A DNA stretch of 64,000 bases from Hymenolepis diminuta (GCA_900708905.1 CAADRB010000002.1:3098561-3162560), one strand, 5' to 3'; numbered from the stretch's first letter, positions 37,320 through 50,306 are shown. A program made the numbers and translations. Notes: generated by a model from the letters alone, not told the origin.

Positions 37320-38060
37320 GGACAAATCATGTTAAAGCAGCAAGAACATTTCATGAACCTAGTGGAGCAGGGCAATTATGCCTCAACAACAATATGAAGG
37401 TTTCTTGAAAATAATGTGACAGTTTGTAAAACATCTGAACCTAATTCCTGGACAATCAGAAAATTCCATCACTAAATTGTGCCCTGACAATCCTGTTTTA
37501 CAGATCAGTAAACTTCACCATGATCAAAAATTGAATCTTACTTTGAATAACTGGTTTAATAAATGTAAGGATGTGCTCAGAATAGACCTCACTGACATTC
37601 CCGAGGAGAAAAAAGTTAGACTCCTTCTCGGCGATTGGGAACAGCGGAACTCTAGGATCTAAAGAGCTACATTTGTCCAAAGGAAATGGATGATCTCAAT
37701 TCGAGAAAGTGGTATTCATCCTTGACGAGCTGTTTGGCGAAAAATCATCGAAATTTTTTATATGCTTCATATTTCTAATATTGGCTAAGAGACCTATTGA
37801 GGATTGGATTAATTATGTTTCTCAGATAAAGGAAAATTTTATACAATCAGATTTCAAATCTATTTCAAAAGATCACTTTAAGTGGCTCTTATTCCTTTGT
37901 AGTCTGCGAGATTCCTGGTAGGCTGATGCTCGAGTAAGAATTCTTAATTCTATTGAACAAAATCTTGAAATCACCTTACAGGATATAGATGATGAATGTC
38001 GAAGAATTGATACCTTTCTGGACAATACAGCAATGATCCAGTAGAATGTCGGTTAACATG
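37320..38060 (+). pseudogene. Gag-like remnant
   Basis: Open pieces at 37477-37662 and 37709-37921 encode segments such as LTLNNWFNKCKDVLRIDL and RPIEDWINYVSQIKENFIQ, in the place and style of a gypsy-type Gag just after the 5' LTR. The frame is interrupted several times. Gag sequences evolve fast, so the call depends mainly on position. Confidence 0.5.
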
Positions 38061-38960
38061 GTTATTTTAGAAGAATTCCACAACCACCCAGGAAGAAGAA
38101 TAGTCAGGAAAATATTCCATACAAGAAACCCCTATCACCGTGCTAGCTATGCAGAGAAATTACATTTGTAATATCCGTGGAAAGATAGGAAATAAGCAAA
38201 ATGGCAGGGCGATACGAAGGATCATTTAGATGAAAACAAGCCTGCTGGGACTCTCAGCTGTCTCAGCGCTGTCATTTCGTCCCATGAACGTAGAAGTTCT
38301 AATGGGCGACAGTATCTAAACACGATGATTAATGATGAATGGTCAATTTGAAATTGAATACATTCCCTGAAATTACTTTAATCTTAGGAAAGACATGGCG
38401 AACCTTGAGCTGACCAATACTGGAATCGACAAACCATATAGCTCTAAACGCTTCTGGTGACGCCTTGAAATTGGAAGGTGAACTTAACCGTCAAGTTTGT
38501 TATGGTTATCAGTAAATTGCAGCAAAATGCTTCGTAACAATTCAACCTGATTTGGATCTTTTGGGTCTCGATTGTATGGAGCTACTGAAGCAAATTACCT
38601 ACTTCCTTACCAAAAAATCTGTGACTTAGTTGACAGAACCGAAAACCAGCTCGAAGATGATCAGAAAGCGAAACGGAAATCACAAGAAGAATTCCGGTGA
38701 ATCTGTTAATAAAACAAATATGAGAAGCGAATCCGATATTGGTGAGACTAAAGATAAACGGAACACAATCGAACAACCTTTTTCTTCAGTTTTCAGAGCC
38801 AGTCTATGTCAATGCTTGAAACTGAAAGCAAGCTTGTACTGAAAGAAAATCAAAACCAAGCCCCTTCTCCGATAAACAAAACGTAGAAGAGGAGCTGTCA
38901 ACCCTAGAAAGAATCAGTGTCCCAAGATCGGTATCCTACTCTAAATCGGCAGCATCAATC

Positions 38961-39540
38961 GTGATCGTACGGAAACAGAAGGACACCTTTCGTTTATGTG
39001 CCGATTTTTCCCCAGATCTGAATGTGACTGTCGAAGATAACCACCATCCTCTTCTCGTTACTGAAGATATATTTACAACTCTCAACAGTGACATGTTTGC
39101 AAAGTTGGTACTCAGAGGCTCATCTGCAATTCGAGGTCGGACTAGAATATCTGTAATATCTGACCACCTAAACTCGCCGGGGTCTGTATCAGTATACTAG
39201 ACTTGAGTTCGGGGTGAAAACACCCACTGCCATCTTCTAACACATTATTGGACAATATGATTAGTGAATCAAAGGGCACAGCTGCATATATGGACGATAT
39301 CATAGTAGTTGGGTGAAGGGGAAAAAGAACTCGAGGAACGAACTGGGTGTCCGCTTGAATGCAGTACCGATTACGTTTTCCATCTGAGGCCAGAGAAGTA
39401 TGAATTCTTCTGGAAATCCTTAAAATATCTGGGCTTTATTCTTAACTCAGAAGGTTACTGTCCTGATCCTAAACGAATTCGAGCTAGGCGAACATGCGAT
39501 CTCCAACTGATGTCCGAACTCTTCGTTCATTCCCGACATT
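38961..39540 (+). pseudogene. Reverse transcriptase remnant
   Basis: Recognisable RT blocks in shifting frames: RKQKDTFRLCADFSPDLN (the K-D-G-R-C-D-F/Y block), a decayed middle, then YMDDIIVVG at about 39285-39312 (the catalytic YxDD box), and FHLRPEKYEFFWKSLKYLGF (the thumb block of gypsy-type RTs). Several stops and frameshifts separate them. The catalytic Asp pair is still present by sequence, but the protein cannot be made. Confidence 0.8.
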
Positions 39541-39599
39541 AATTAGTTACAACAACAATTTTATTTATGATCTATGAAGATCATAGATCACTGAATTGT

Positions 39600-39935
39600 C
39601 TCCACCGGATAGACTCTACTTGGCACTGGTCTGATGACTGTCAAGGAGTGCTTGAGAAGCTGAAATCCATGATGCAATCAAATATACTTTTGACTCATTA
39701 TAATTAAGTATTGCCGATATTCGTTGACAGAGGTGCTGAAAGCTACGGTGTAGGGGAAGTGATCTCACATGTTTTCTCAGATGGCTCAGAGAAGGCTGCG
39801 GCTCATGTATCTCGTTCCCTGACACCGGCAGAAAGGAACTATGGACAAATTAAGAAAGAAGCCTTTATCATTGTCCATGCCGTGAAGAAGTTCTGTACAT
39901 TTGTCTGCGGTCTTCAATTTTTACCCTTGTGATAG
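39600..39935 (+). pseudogene. RNase H remnant
   Basis: Follows the RT without a gap. Recognisable pieces are a W-SDDCQ-like lead-in, YGVGEVISHVFSDGSEKAAA, HVSRSLTPAERNYGQIKKEA and IIVHAVKKF, typical of the RNase H domain of Ty3/gypsy Pol. The first catalytic Asp region is changed (VDRGAE where ADAS is usual), and there is a stop just before it. Confidence 0.8.
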
Positions 39936-40254
39936 GTCACAAACCTTTGTCGTCAATTGTTTGCATCAATGAAAGGCATTCCAACGTATTCACTTAACCG
40001 TTTTCAATGCTGGACAATAATTGTGACAGGATTTTATTTCAAAATTAAATATCGGATGACTACTCAGTTCGGACCAGATGGCAGATTATCATGATTAATT
40101 GTGCATCAACGAACACCCATGAAAGGCACGATCATCACTAGAAAATCTCTGGAAAATGATGCATACTACATTCTTGCCGATTCCAGCCGGAATATTCCTG
40201 TCGGAAAACAAGCACGCTTCAGCGGAGGACTCAGTTATTAGGAAAACCGTGAGA

Positions 40255-40700
40255 TTTTTGAAAACAAAATGGTAAGTCGCCTGCAGAACTACAAATTGAA
40301 AGGACAGTTCAAACCATCAACCATGCTGCGATTCCAAGAACAAGACCCAAGAACCAGCGAATATTCATAAAAGGGGTGTGTTCATGGTCGTTGATCAAGT
40401 ATTTATAGGCGATTTCCTATTCGGCTAATCCTGGACGGTTGGGACTGTGGTCAAACGAGAGGGGTAAGTCATCTAAGAAATCCAAGTAAATGAAGCTATT
40501 TGGACCAAGGATAGAAATCAATTGAGGCCACTTTTGCGTGAACTAAATCAACGTCAGCATCAACCGCATTTTACCTCCCGTTGTGCACTTTCGAACTTCC
40601 AGCAGGTAAATCGGATAGGGCTCGAGAAAGAACTCCAGAACAACAGATACAGTGCTCAAAATGGACTCGTCGAAAGCCCAAAAGACTTCAGATGAATCAG
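40255..40700 (+). pseudogene. Pol C-terminal remnant
   Basis: Broken pieces such as VNEAIWTKDRNQLRPLLREL resemble the segment after the integrase core of gypsy-type Pol (V-N-x-x-W-x-R-H-x-N-Q-L-R-P). It comes only about 0.3 kb after the RNase H tail, which shows that the integrase core is missing. Confidence 0.55.
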
Positions 40701-40742
40701 AAGTTGAATTCATATGGGGATGAGGCAGGTTAAAAAATGGGA

Positions 40743-41017
40743 TGTGTCAAGGAGAAAGTGAAAGTGAACAAATTATTAAATACTTTTCCTTGGCGATATT
40801 AACACTTGCTTCGTGTTTTCTTCCCTTTATATTGAGAATAACATTTAATTACGAAATTGTTCTTCCAGTCTAATGAATAACCTTGTATATTGCATAGTCT
40901 CTCTGAGGCAACTGAATATCATTCAAAAAAGGTCTAATACCTTTAAATTTCACCTCTCTTATAATCCCTACTGCTATTTTTGTGGTTATTTTGGGATCGT
41001 TAGCTGGAATTATATTA
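40743..41017 (+). repeat. 3' LTR of the gypsy-type element
   Basis: Partner of 37006-37278, starting TGTGTCAAGG after a purine tract. The minus frame at 40870-41073 lies across it and is not a gene. I saw no convincing target-site duplication (flanks CTGGA and GTAAT). Confidence 0.7.
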
Positions 41018-41838
41018 GTAATCGAACTCGTGACCTCTGACATGGCAGAAGTGCATTGTGACCTGTGAGCCACTGACTCAGAGCACTTAGTTTAATTTAA
41101 TTCACATTGGGTGAACTCTAATGAGCTCCGTTATACTGAAATATAGAAATAAAATAAAATATGAACTAGTATCAGCTATATATCTTGGTCATTAGAAGAT
41201 GACCTACACAATCTCAGTCCACCTTACTGCCCTCTAAATCTAACGATGAGAGGGAGGCCAATACTAATCAGATATACTAAGCTTACTCATGTATACGCAA
41301 TTTTCTGCAATCAGACGAGTATGAAGTGAGCTGTGAAATGCGAGATTAGGGAAACATGAATGGATGTAAATTTTGAGCAAATGAGCATATATTTAAATGT
41401 GGGTTATAGCAGCAAATTAAAATTTGAGTGGTAAACCGGATAAATGAAATCTTGTTTTTACAGATTTCAGTTTAATCTTGAAATAATACAAGTAATGACA
41501 TTTACAAAAAAAAACATTTATTCTTATCTGAATGTCACAATTTTCATTGAATACATGATTCGGTACTGTAAATATCATATAAGCTGCCTGATGTCATGTT
41601 CAATCATTCCGTTTTCTCAACCATGGAAGAAAAAGTGAACTGAATTGGCAAGACCTTTTTGGCAAATCTTTTTGACTTGCAGTAGGTTATAATTGCGCAA
41701 TAATTGAAGTATCATTAATAAACATATGAATATTAATCAGTCATCGTTAAAAGAAACTTGAGTTCCGCAGCAAAATATCACTGCTCTCTGGCGGCCAATT
41801 ATTGTATGAAATTTTGTCTGTAAATGGATGCGACTTCT
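41018..41838. other. Spacer, no gene recognised
   Basis: Nothing recognisable between the gypsy-type element and the probable LTR end at 41.84-42.06 kb. Confidence 0.4.
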
Positions 41839-42062
41839 CTATGACGTGCATTTATTTAATCTAATTACCCTATCTGTATGTTTTTCTAAGTTTTCGGTGA
41901 CCCCTGTAGATATAACCGCCTTACCCCTCTCCGCCAATATAGTCCCTACATGTTTATTCATTTTATGTGAATTATTATAATCAAATTGAGCTGAGGACGT
42001 GATCTTCTTAAGAACTTCTTTACGATATCCAGAGGACAATATTTGGCGATGCAGGTGAGGTT
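41839..42062 (+). repeat. Probable LTR end with primer-binding site
   Basis: ATTTGGCGATGCAGGTGAG at about 42043-42061 is nearly identical to the sequence following the 5' LTR of the gypsy-type element (TTTGGCGACGCAGATGAG). The preceding 200 bp do not align clearly with that LTR. This may be a truncated 5' end of a related element using the same tRNA primer. The start coordinate is a guess. Confidence 0.4.
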
Positions 42063-42229
42063 CAAGCTCACTAAGGGAAAATACCGAGGGACTTACGCTA
42101 CGGCCTACTTAATCCTTCAATCTATGGGAGATTAATCCATTCACATTTATTAACGTTTTCTTTGATGACATACCAGGGGTCATTTTAGCTTTTAGTTAAA
42201 GTAAAGTTATCGCTACTTTATGGTTCTAT

Positions 42230-42545
42230 ATGTCACGTTTGCCCATATAATTTAATTGAATCTTTTATAACTTGCTCAGTTGCCCGCTTTATAGAGCTAA
42301 AACTACTCAGATTCTAGGACGAGTAAGAGGGCCTGTAGCTCAAACAACGTTTCTTTATTAAGAAAATAAATTTACTTACACAGAGTTTAATAATGGGCTA
42401 AATGGTTGACAGGTTGACCAAATTTGGTAGCGATGGATTCTTCGCTGGTGGTCCTACGCATCCAAGTCTGAACGTAGAAATCCAAAACTCGATAGTTCAG
42501 CACATGCGAGATGAACTTACGAGTGCACCAGTGCAAACTTAGGGT
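42230..42545 (+). repeat. Dispersed repeat family A, copy 4
   Basis: Plus-strand copy with the full set of blocks: TGTCACGTTTGCCC, TTGCTCAGTTGCCCGCTTTATAGAGC, ACTCAGA, GTTGACCAAATT, GGATTCTTCGCTGGTGGTCC, GATAGTTCAGCACATG and ACTTACGAGTGCACC. It is the reverse complement, in order, of copies 1 and 2, and begins with TG as an LTR would. Confidence 0.55.
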
Positions 42546-45500
42546 GGGCTTCCTAGCGGTTTCACTTCGAAAATCAAAGTGGCTGTCATTCTAAAATATA
42601 TTTTATCAATGTAATACTCATTTACATACTCAGTAAAGCAGGCTTTTACTGAAGTTATTTGATCTCGCATATATGTCACCCTCGTTTTATAAAAATTATC
42701 AGAAAAATACATTTGATATTTGCAGTTAAATAATCTCTAAAATATTCACCGGGTATTATATTAATATAACCCACAGCAATAGAAATACCTTTATAATTTT
42801 TGTGGGCTAAAAGCTACTGAAATTGGATAAGTAAAGTTCAATAAGGGATATGTGGAGAGAATTTAAAGAAGAGAGTATTAAAAGAAGTGTTTCATTTATT
42901 TCAAGGTTCAGTTTGTAGAACATTCACCTAATGGGCAGTTCACTGTCAGAATTTCAAAAATTTGCTGCTTCCAATTCGTCCCCTGGATTACTTATCAAAT
43001 TCTTTTCCACAATCTTCAGTGCTTATTAACCAATCATTTAATCATGGTGGTCGGTCAAGCCACTTCAATTCAGTTCTTCTTTCTAAGACCTAAAAGTAGC
43101 ATGAGCTGACGCGGTCTTAAGCTGTTCACATGATTTCTAGATAGTAGAGTTCACTCAAGGAGAAATCAAATAATTAAATAATCCCTCGTGCGTTCACTTT
43201 TTGTTTCATGTTTGAAGTCCACGTTAAATATTTTCTGATGGCTTAATCTTACCTGATTGGAAATATCTCTTTTAAGGTCGGGTTAATTATATGAAATTAA
43301 TGCGAAATCGGACTATATCAAAAAGTTTGCAACAATGTAAACAGTTGTAGGAAAAATGCAATAATAATATCAAAAACATTTAGAACCTAAGTGCTGTGGA
43401 GTATTTTATGTACAGCTCTAACCTTTTTTCAAATACAAATGTTAAATTTATTAGAACTTAGTTTAGAGTTCACATAGCAATGTAAATAGGATACAATGTA
43501 TTCAATGATCTATATACTTACCTTTAGTCGGAATATCTACTGATTTTCAAGGACTATTAGATTAAAAAGCCTTACATTTTCGTTAAAAATACGTTTTGGG
43601 AAATTTCAAAGGAACAAACATCTGTGCATTTGTTTGACAGAGCTAAATTTATCTGTCGGAAATCGACTGATCATATTAATGACCTCGAAAACAGATATTT
43701 GAAATTTTTTTAAAAGTGCCTTTCTCTGAAAACAACTTGAAAAGGATAATTTTTCATGATGTTAAGCGACATTCAAGGAGGTGTTAGTTTTATATTTCAA
43801 AACAATTTTTCTTAACGCATTATATTGACAACCAATATTTGACTTTATCATAGTGGTGTTTTGATTCATTTTTTATGTAAATTTAAAATTTGCATTTTAA
43901 TTTTAGGAGATTTATAAATAAATGAGTTTTGAATGTTGATGAAAACTTGCTGTGACATAGAAAGTGGGAATTCGGTTAAATTGTAGTTTCTTATTGCTTA
44001 AGCTAATACAGCACACCAGTGGCTTAAATTTGAATTTTTCGGTGTTTTCGATTTTACCTGATAGGACCATCCATCCTTTGTAATGATTAAACTTTCGAAT
44101 TCCTTAAGTGCTTGAATTCAGTCATGCTTTGGTTGACATTGTCTGTTCTGATGTTAATACGAGTTCATAAGTTCGAGGCCTTTTTTAGTGGCATGCTTGA
44201 ATTGCATCATATTACATTTCATTAGTTTGTAGTACTCGTGTCTTATACATAGAATAATGTACTAATGATTCAAGTTGTTCGTCAGCAAACAATTTCCCTC
44301 GTATATTCATTTGATCAAACTCAAATGAAAATTTTTTTATGGTCAACTTACTGACATTTATAGAAAGATAAAGACTGAGAAGATTAAATTGGGAACATGT
44401 GAACTTCTTCTCTCCATTGTGGATTAAAAAGGGCATGCATATTTCAATTTTTGGGGGTCTACGAAACATTATTTTATTTTAAGGAATGTAAAGTTTGTGA
44501 GAATATTTTACGTACACTTATCGGCTGAATAAGACTAAGCTTTTTTTATATTCTTCGCATTGGAGAGTGACACAAAAATGGTAATTTTAAGGTGCCGTAG
44601 TCCACGAACACGTCTGCTGTCAGTTGAAGAATATCTGTCGGATTCGTTTAGAAAATTGACCGTATGAAATGGAGAATGACTTTGATTTAATTCACCAATG
44701 TAGTGATAATAGACTGAATTTGCTCCGTTATCATTAAGTTGATTATTTTTTATCAAATTAATCTTAGATAATTAATAAATTTCTTAAAATTAATATTAAC
44801 CATTATCCAATCTCACATAATATTAATAATATGTGCCAGTTAATTGATTTAATCTATCCCAACGTGATGACTGTAATTTGTTGGAAAACAAGTGTACACT
44901 ATAAAGGGATGAAAAAATTAGGTATGATTCTACAAGAGTCTTTTCATATTCTATGAGACAGCAGTCAGTCCTAAAGAACGGTTTTCTAACCACAAATTCT
45001 GTCTGGTTGCTCATATATTTTATTTTCTAAGTTTGATTACCTCAAACAATACTTTATTTGCATTCTACGAATCCTTAAATTGAATACCTCATAAATTCTG
45101 TTAAAAAATGATTTTCATAGGAAAACCAGTGGAAGATGTTCCACGTTGGAGTGAACTCTACCTAGTTTAGCAATTATCGAATAGCAAATTTCATCTAATC
45201 CATCGAGATTAAATGAAAACTTTACCCGATTTGATCAGCAGATCAAACGTGGTGTGTGTGCATTAAGTAAGAAATTTGTCCGATAAATGCGAAATTAAAT
45301 GAATTTTGGTGTTCTGACCTTACTTTGCACATCTACTGGATATCCTTATTGAACTATTTCCCACTTCCCTTTATTACTTAGTCGCTTTCGTAACACTAAA
45401 ATAACAAATCATTGATAATACCTGATAAGGGAAGCTATAGTAAAATATTGTAATTTGTTTGCTGACTTTCATTTACAAGAGTTTTTGCGAAAAATGCAAA

Positions 45501-48500
45501 TGGCTTTTCCTTACCTGAAATTTATTAATTACTAGCAGACCGAATTTTCTAATTCTACTTAAATTTATATAATTATTAAACTAAATAACTATATATTGAT
45601 GAATACCGAAAAGATGTGCAATAAATTATTGGAACATGATGAACCTTTTTTTCTCTTTTGTCAAAATATTAGATTTTGAAAGTTATTCCTGTGACAAATA
45701 AATGGCACTTTAAATAATTACTGAAGTGTCTGCTGTATTACATTGTTTACCAATAGTGTATACTGGTTAAGGGCTTATTTCAAAACCGCTTAACCATCAT
45801 CCTCGCAAGTGTCCAACGTTAGAAGTCGAAAGTTATACAAAATAAAGTACGCCGGCTCAGTAGGCGAAATGTGAAAGATAGCAAACAAGAGAGTTTGTTA
45901 ACCATATACTTGTAAGGGACAGTCGCTTAAGACTGAGGTCAGACATCGAATACGGCAAAATAGATGTAGGAAGATGGTAGACAGTGAGGGATGTTTGTCC
46001 AGTAAGGAATTGGATGAGATTATCAATACGTTAACATTACCATCATTAAGTGAATAGACGTTGAATACACATTTATAGATATTATTGTGTAACTATTATT
46101 AGAAATAAACAGTTTAAAGAAAAATAAGTGCCAAGCCAATGATTTTCAATGGTTCAAATGTTCGCGAGCTCATATACCCGATTTATTGTTTGGTAGTATT
46201 TATTCAACAATAAGAATTACAAAATCAATTAGACACTTAATTGCTCCAGTTTCTCTGTGATCAATAAAAGGAAGAAATTAAACTAGAACAAATCCTTCCC
46301 AAATTTTTTATGAACTGTTTATAAATACCTGGCATTCGACCCCACTTAATATAGATATTCTTGTAGGAATATTAAATAAAAACGAAAAAGAAGTAAAATA
46401 AAATAATACTATTGTTAATTTCAATCAATAATATACTGAATAAAAAATTGAAGGAAAATGTAAAAAATACTAGTCTAATAAAATGAAAATAAACAATGAT
46501 AAATAATTGTAAGAATAATATTGTAAATAAATAATAATGCAAATTATTATAAAGAAATAAGATTACTCATTTAATTATTGTACAATTGTATAAAAAAGAG
46601 TTTTTTTGAATGGAATCGCTTAAAAGTCTCTTTTACTTCCAACCCCGCAGATAAGACAGCATATCTAAAAATAAATTTTTGAAATAACATTGACATGTAA
46701 GAGTCTTTTAAAAATAAATTGAGCCCGATTGATGGACGTTGAACTTAGAGATAAAATCGCCGACAGCAAAATCATCACAGGACCATCTCCATTTCTGCTG
46801 ACGAAGAATGGCGTTTTTCGGGCGTTTCCTATGGACGATTTTTCCTCATTTGTCTATCACTCGAAGTCTTCAATCAGCACAGTTAATATTTTGGACACTC
46901 AAAATGGTAGTCTCTTAAAGCAATTAAACATTCATTTACTTACTTTACTAAGACTGGCTTATTACTGAAATATAATGCCAGAGCATGTGTACATTAATGA
47001 ATAAAATTTCTCTAACGTCTGATCTGTTAATTGTGCATTAGGTTGCTAATTCTGAGGAGAGGTTGACAATTTTCAGTGATATCAAGACTGTATTTTGCCC
47101 CTCGTGTTCTCGTAGTATTTATTTCCTGTGTTTGACCTTTATGCGCCTCAAGTTGGTTATTTATATTTGGAATGATAAAATATTTATGTTTGTCATGAAC
47201 ATGCCTGAATGCAGTATCCTGCAATGCCCTCAATTTTCCATTTAGTCCTGTGCAGTACGTATTACGGCTTTCACTAAACTCACTCCACTGATTCAATTAC
47301 TGACATCTACCGATAGTCAAAATTTTCCCTGTCTTTGTCATACGCTTACAAGATTTATATGAGTTAATCTGTTTATCTCAATCCCTCTCTCTATATCCCG
47401 TTTCAGTTAGTTCTAGCAGAGATTGGCATAGGATAGCTTGAAGAATATCTGAAATCCAGTTTGCATGATGTGGCACGACATTAGGCGTGATGAGAACAAT
47501 ACAATTAAAACTAAGTTAACTTTTTTTCCAAAATGGTAAGAGCTTTTTATTGAAAACAATCTAAATATAAATGACAAAGAGGTAATAATTTATATAGATC
47601 TGCCCCTTAATTCACAATGCTTTTTTCGTTATAAAAAGATTAAAATAGAAGGTTTCGATCGGAGTTTTATCACGGATAATTTACCTTAGCCATAATTGAA
47701 GTCGGAAGTTTGAAATGTGGAATCAAAAATATATATTCCTCTAAAACGGAAAAAGTTGTACTTTCAAAATCGCCGGATAATTGATCAACTTTCGAGAAAT
47801 GCTAGAATGAGATTAGCAACGCAGCGTTTCGCTATCTTTGAGACTATTTCTTCTGCACTCCATTTTAGAGATATAATTCTTAGTCAAGTCCAAATAGGAT
47901 TTCTCTCAGGCCTTTCCAGGTCTTAAAGTGATAGGAGATTAGTATTTTTTGCTATTATAGTGATTCGAAATTTGATTTCCTTTATCAGCTGGTCCACAAT
48001 GTTGAAGTGTCACTAACCATATTTGCGGTTGCTTACTCGACTTGAAAACCTTATTTACTTGACCTTTGTTCTAAATAAAGGACTCGTAGAATGAGTCATA
48101 TCGCGAAAGAGCATAGACTGTGGCTTTGTTTACCAGTAACCTATCGAATATTTAAGTACATTTGCTCTTAAACATCCTAATAGTTAGATAGATTACTGGT
48201 AAACAAAGCTCAAAGCCACAGAGTCTATGCCCTTTCACAGTATAGGGAGCTCTCATGGAGACCATCGGCCTAATTAACATGGAGATTCAAGCTGGTCCGA
48301 ATATCAGCTAATCTAGAAAAACTCCCATAGGTCCGAAGAGTTCATCCTTAAGCCTTAATTATATATTTTTTAAAATAGTACTCTTAAAATTAATAAAGCA
48401 TCTTGGAATAACTGTGCCTCTATTTCCCTTCTCACCAGGTCTGAGTCAATTTTAGCTTACTAACGTCCAATAAATACTTCGTCACTGCTACCGAACTAAA

Positions 48501-49958
48501 CTTCCTAATATTCCACAGTGCCGAAATAGGCCTACTTTACAAAAAATACATGAGTATTTCTATTGGTTGTAATTGCATGTAAGATTCCAAATCTTAAAAG
48601 AACCTAATTATTCAAATCCTTGATCTCTGCTATAGAATTGACACTATTCTAAAATGTCACAAGAAGGTATAAGAGAGACTAGGGGTGATTTCAGATGAAA
48701 CGAAAAATTTCAGATACTTAAGGTTGCTAATAGCCCTTAAAGTACTTTTTGAAATAAGATAGGATGGACCCGTCGTCGAGACTATAGAGGTGCATTGATC
48801 ACCGTGTTCGTCTATCATGTCAGGTTCCTATCGACGCACACCTAGTGAGCCGAATTTCCAGCCGCACTAAGTCTAGAAAATATTGAGGGTTTCTCACCAG
48901 GGGGACCTTATGAGGCCACTGCTTATCCAAAGCCTTTCTAAATAGACTTGGGAATTATTAAGTTGTATAGATAAAATGCGATTTATTAATTTAGATTCCG
49001 GACGTGAAAACCATTCTTTATTACAATTACGGGAATGGAATAATGTAATGTATTAACCTCTATTCCATTTTTTAATGAAAAAACTACATTAATTAATTGA
49101 TGGCTATTGAGTGAAAATATCTGAATGTTAAAACCGGTGTCCAGAACGATATATATCTTTCAAAATAAGCTCAAGCATAACATTTCAGGTGGATAATCAT
49201 CGCCAATTTAGATGAAAAAGCAAAAAATTACCACTTTAAGAAATATAAGTTTGAAATTTGCCCAGTTCTAGCCATTAAACGGACTTTAAATATAATCACT
49301 TTGGCCGTCCATATTAGTCAATACCTTAAACGAGTCAAATTAAATACATGGAGAAATTACGCTGTGAGCCGCTACCAAAAAAGGAGAGAAATTTTGGTCA
49401 GATTTGGAAAGGAGAAAATAACTGCAGCTAACGAATAGTAAGGATATTATAAGTTGCATTTCTTGAATTCAACACAGGACTTGAGAAAGAGAGGAAATGA
49501 TAAAGTCATCACATACGGTTAAATGCCTTTAGAGATGATGACTTTGAATCGTTTCATGTACTATAGCTTGTGGAGCTGTTCTCAAGACTAGAAACCATGC
49601 ATACCTATCTCTTTTGATAATCTATTGGCCTGTAATCTGGTAAGACCAATATTATCTGAAGTAATAAGCATGCTGGGAATTACTGAATCATATAAGCCGT
49701 ATAAATAATACCGTAGAGATCACAATAACTGCTAAGAATTAATTGTACACTAATAATAAAAATTATAAAAATAAAAGATTATATGCAAACACTTTTTCCT
49801 CGCAAGTTCAAGGCTCTTACATCTGACAACGTCATTCATACAGTATCAAGGCATTTTACAACAGTGATAAAATCGAATCACCTCGCAAAAATTACTGCGA
49901 ACAAGAACGATAGCTTTCCTGCGTATACTTCCTTCATTTAAGGAAGTAGTAGGAAGGA
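42546..49958. other. Gene-poor AT-rich region
   Basis: Apart from the foldback element at 48101-48241, no gene was recognised. The sequence around 46370-46570 is extremely AT-rich. Frames at 44212-44469, 44535-44756, 46729-46968, 47027-47296 and 47717-47926 have no identifiable domain. Confidence 0.4.
48101..48241. mobile_element. Foldback (MITE-like) inverted repeat
   Basis: Arms of about 45 and 52 bp face each other around a 40-bp loop. The left arm has GCATAGACTGTGGCTTTG then TTTACCAGTAACCTATC; the right arm is its reverse complement with a 7-base insertion and a few substitutions. The size and structure fit a small non-autonomous foldback element or a long hairpin locus. No open frame. 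Confidence 0.65.
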
Positions 49959-50306
49959 GTGGTCAACAAATTGCAGTTTACAAATAATCAAAAAAGATTT
50001 GAAAGGTTAGTGTTTTTTAAATTGACTTATATGAAAGACTTTAATCGTAATAGATATTTCGATAAATACGCCAGGGATCAGGATCAAATTGGAGGACAGA
50101 GAGATCCCACGTGGCGTCATTTCGACTTGAAGAATCCATTTCAAAAGCCTGCATTATTTTCGGCAACCAGAGGTTCGTACGACCCAGTGTCCAAGCATGG
50201 AAGGCTATCCCTAAAACAGAAAAATAACCATAAAATTTTCAAAATTTTGCTCAATGTTTCACTTAAATCAGACACATTAAACAACTTGGCAATAAATAAA
50301 CATTAA
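49959..50306 (+). CDS. Unrecognised open frame, possible exon
   Basis: A 115-codon frame whose middle part (about 50040-50200) is GC-richer than its surroundings and reads like protein, with NRNRYFDKYARDQDQ and PTWRHFDLKNPFQ. The C-terminal third is Lys/Asn/Ile-rich and looks like non-coding AT-rich sequence, so the real coding part, if any, is shorter. It lies 0.25 kb beyond the 3' end of the RUS-family gene on the opposite strand. I recognise no family. Confidence 0.25.
   Translation: MVNKLQFTNNQKRFERLVFFKLTYMKDFNRNRYFDKYARDQDQIGGQRDPTWRHFDLKNPFQKPALFSATRGSYDPVSKHGRLSLKQKNNHKIFKILLNVSLKSDTLNNLAINKH

Larger units (their letters stand above)
37006..41017 (+). mobile_element. Degenerate Ty3/gypsy-type LTR retrotransposon
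   Basis: A 4.0-kb element with diverged LTRs at 37006-37278 and 40743-41017. A primer-binding-site-like TGGCGACGCAGATGAG lies at about 37280 and a purine-rich AAAAAATGGGATG precedes the 3' LTR. In between, in broken frames, come a Gag-like segment, reverse transcriptase, RNase H and a Pol C-terminal piece in the usual order. No integrase core (zinc finger and DDE) was found between RNase H and the C-terminal piece, so it seems deleted. Stops and frameshifts throughout show that it is long dead. Family assignment rests on the RT/RNase H motifs and on protein order. Confidence 0.8.

Noticed and set aside
46370..46570. Extremely AT-rich tract considered as a replication origin or matrix attachment region
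   Set aside because: AT richness alone in an AT-rich genome does not support such a call; no further motif was seen.
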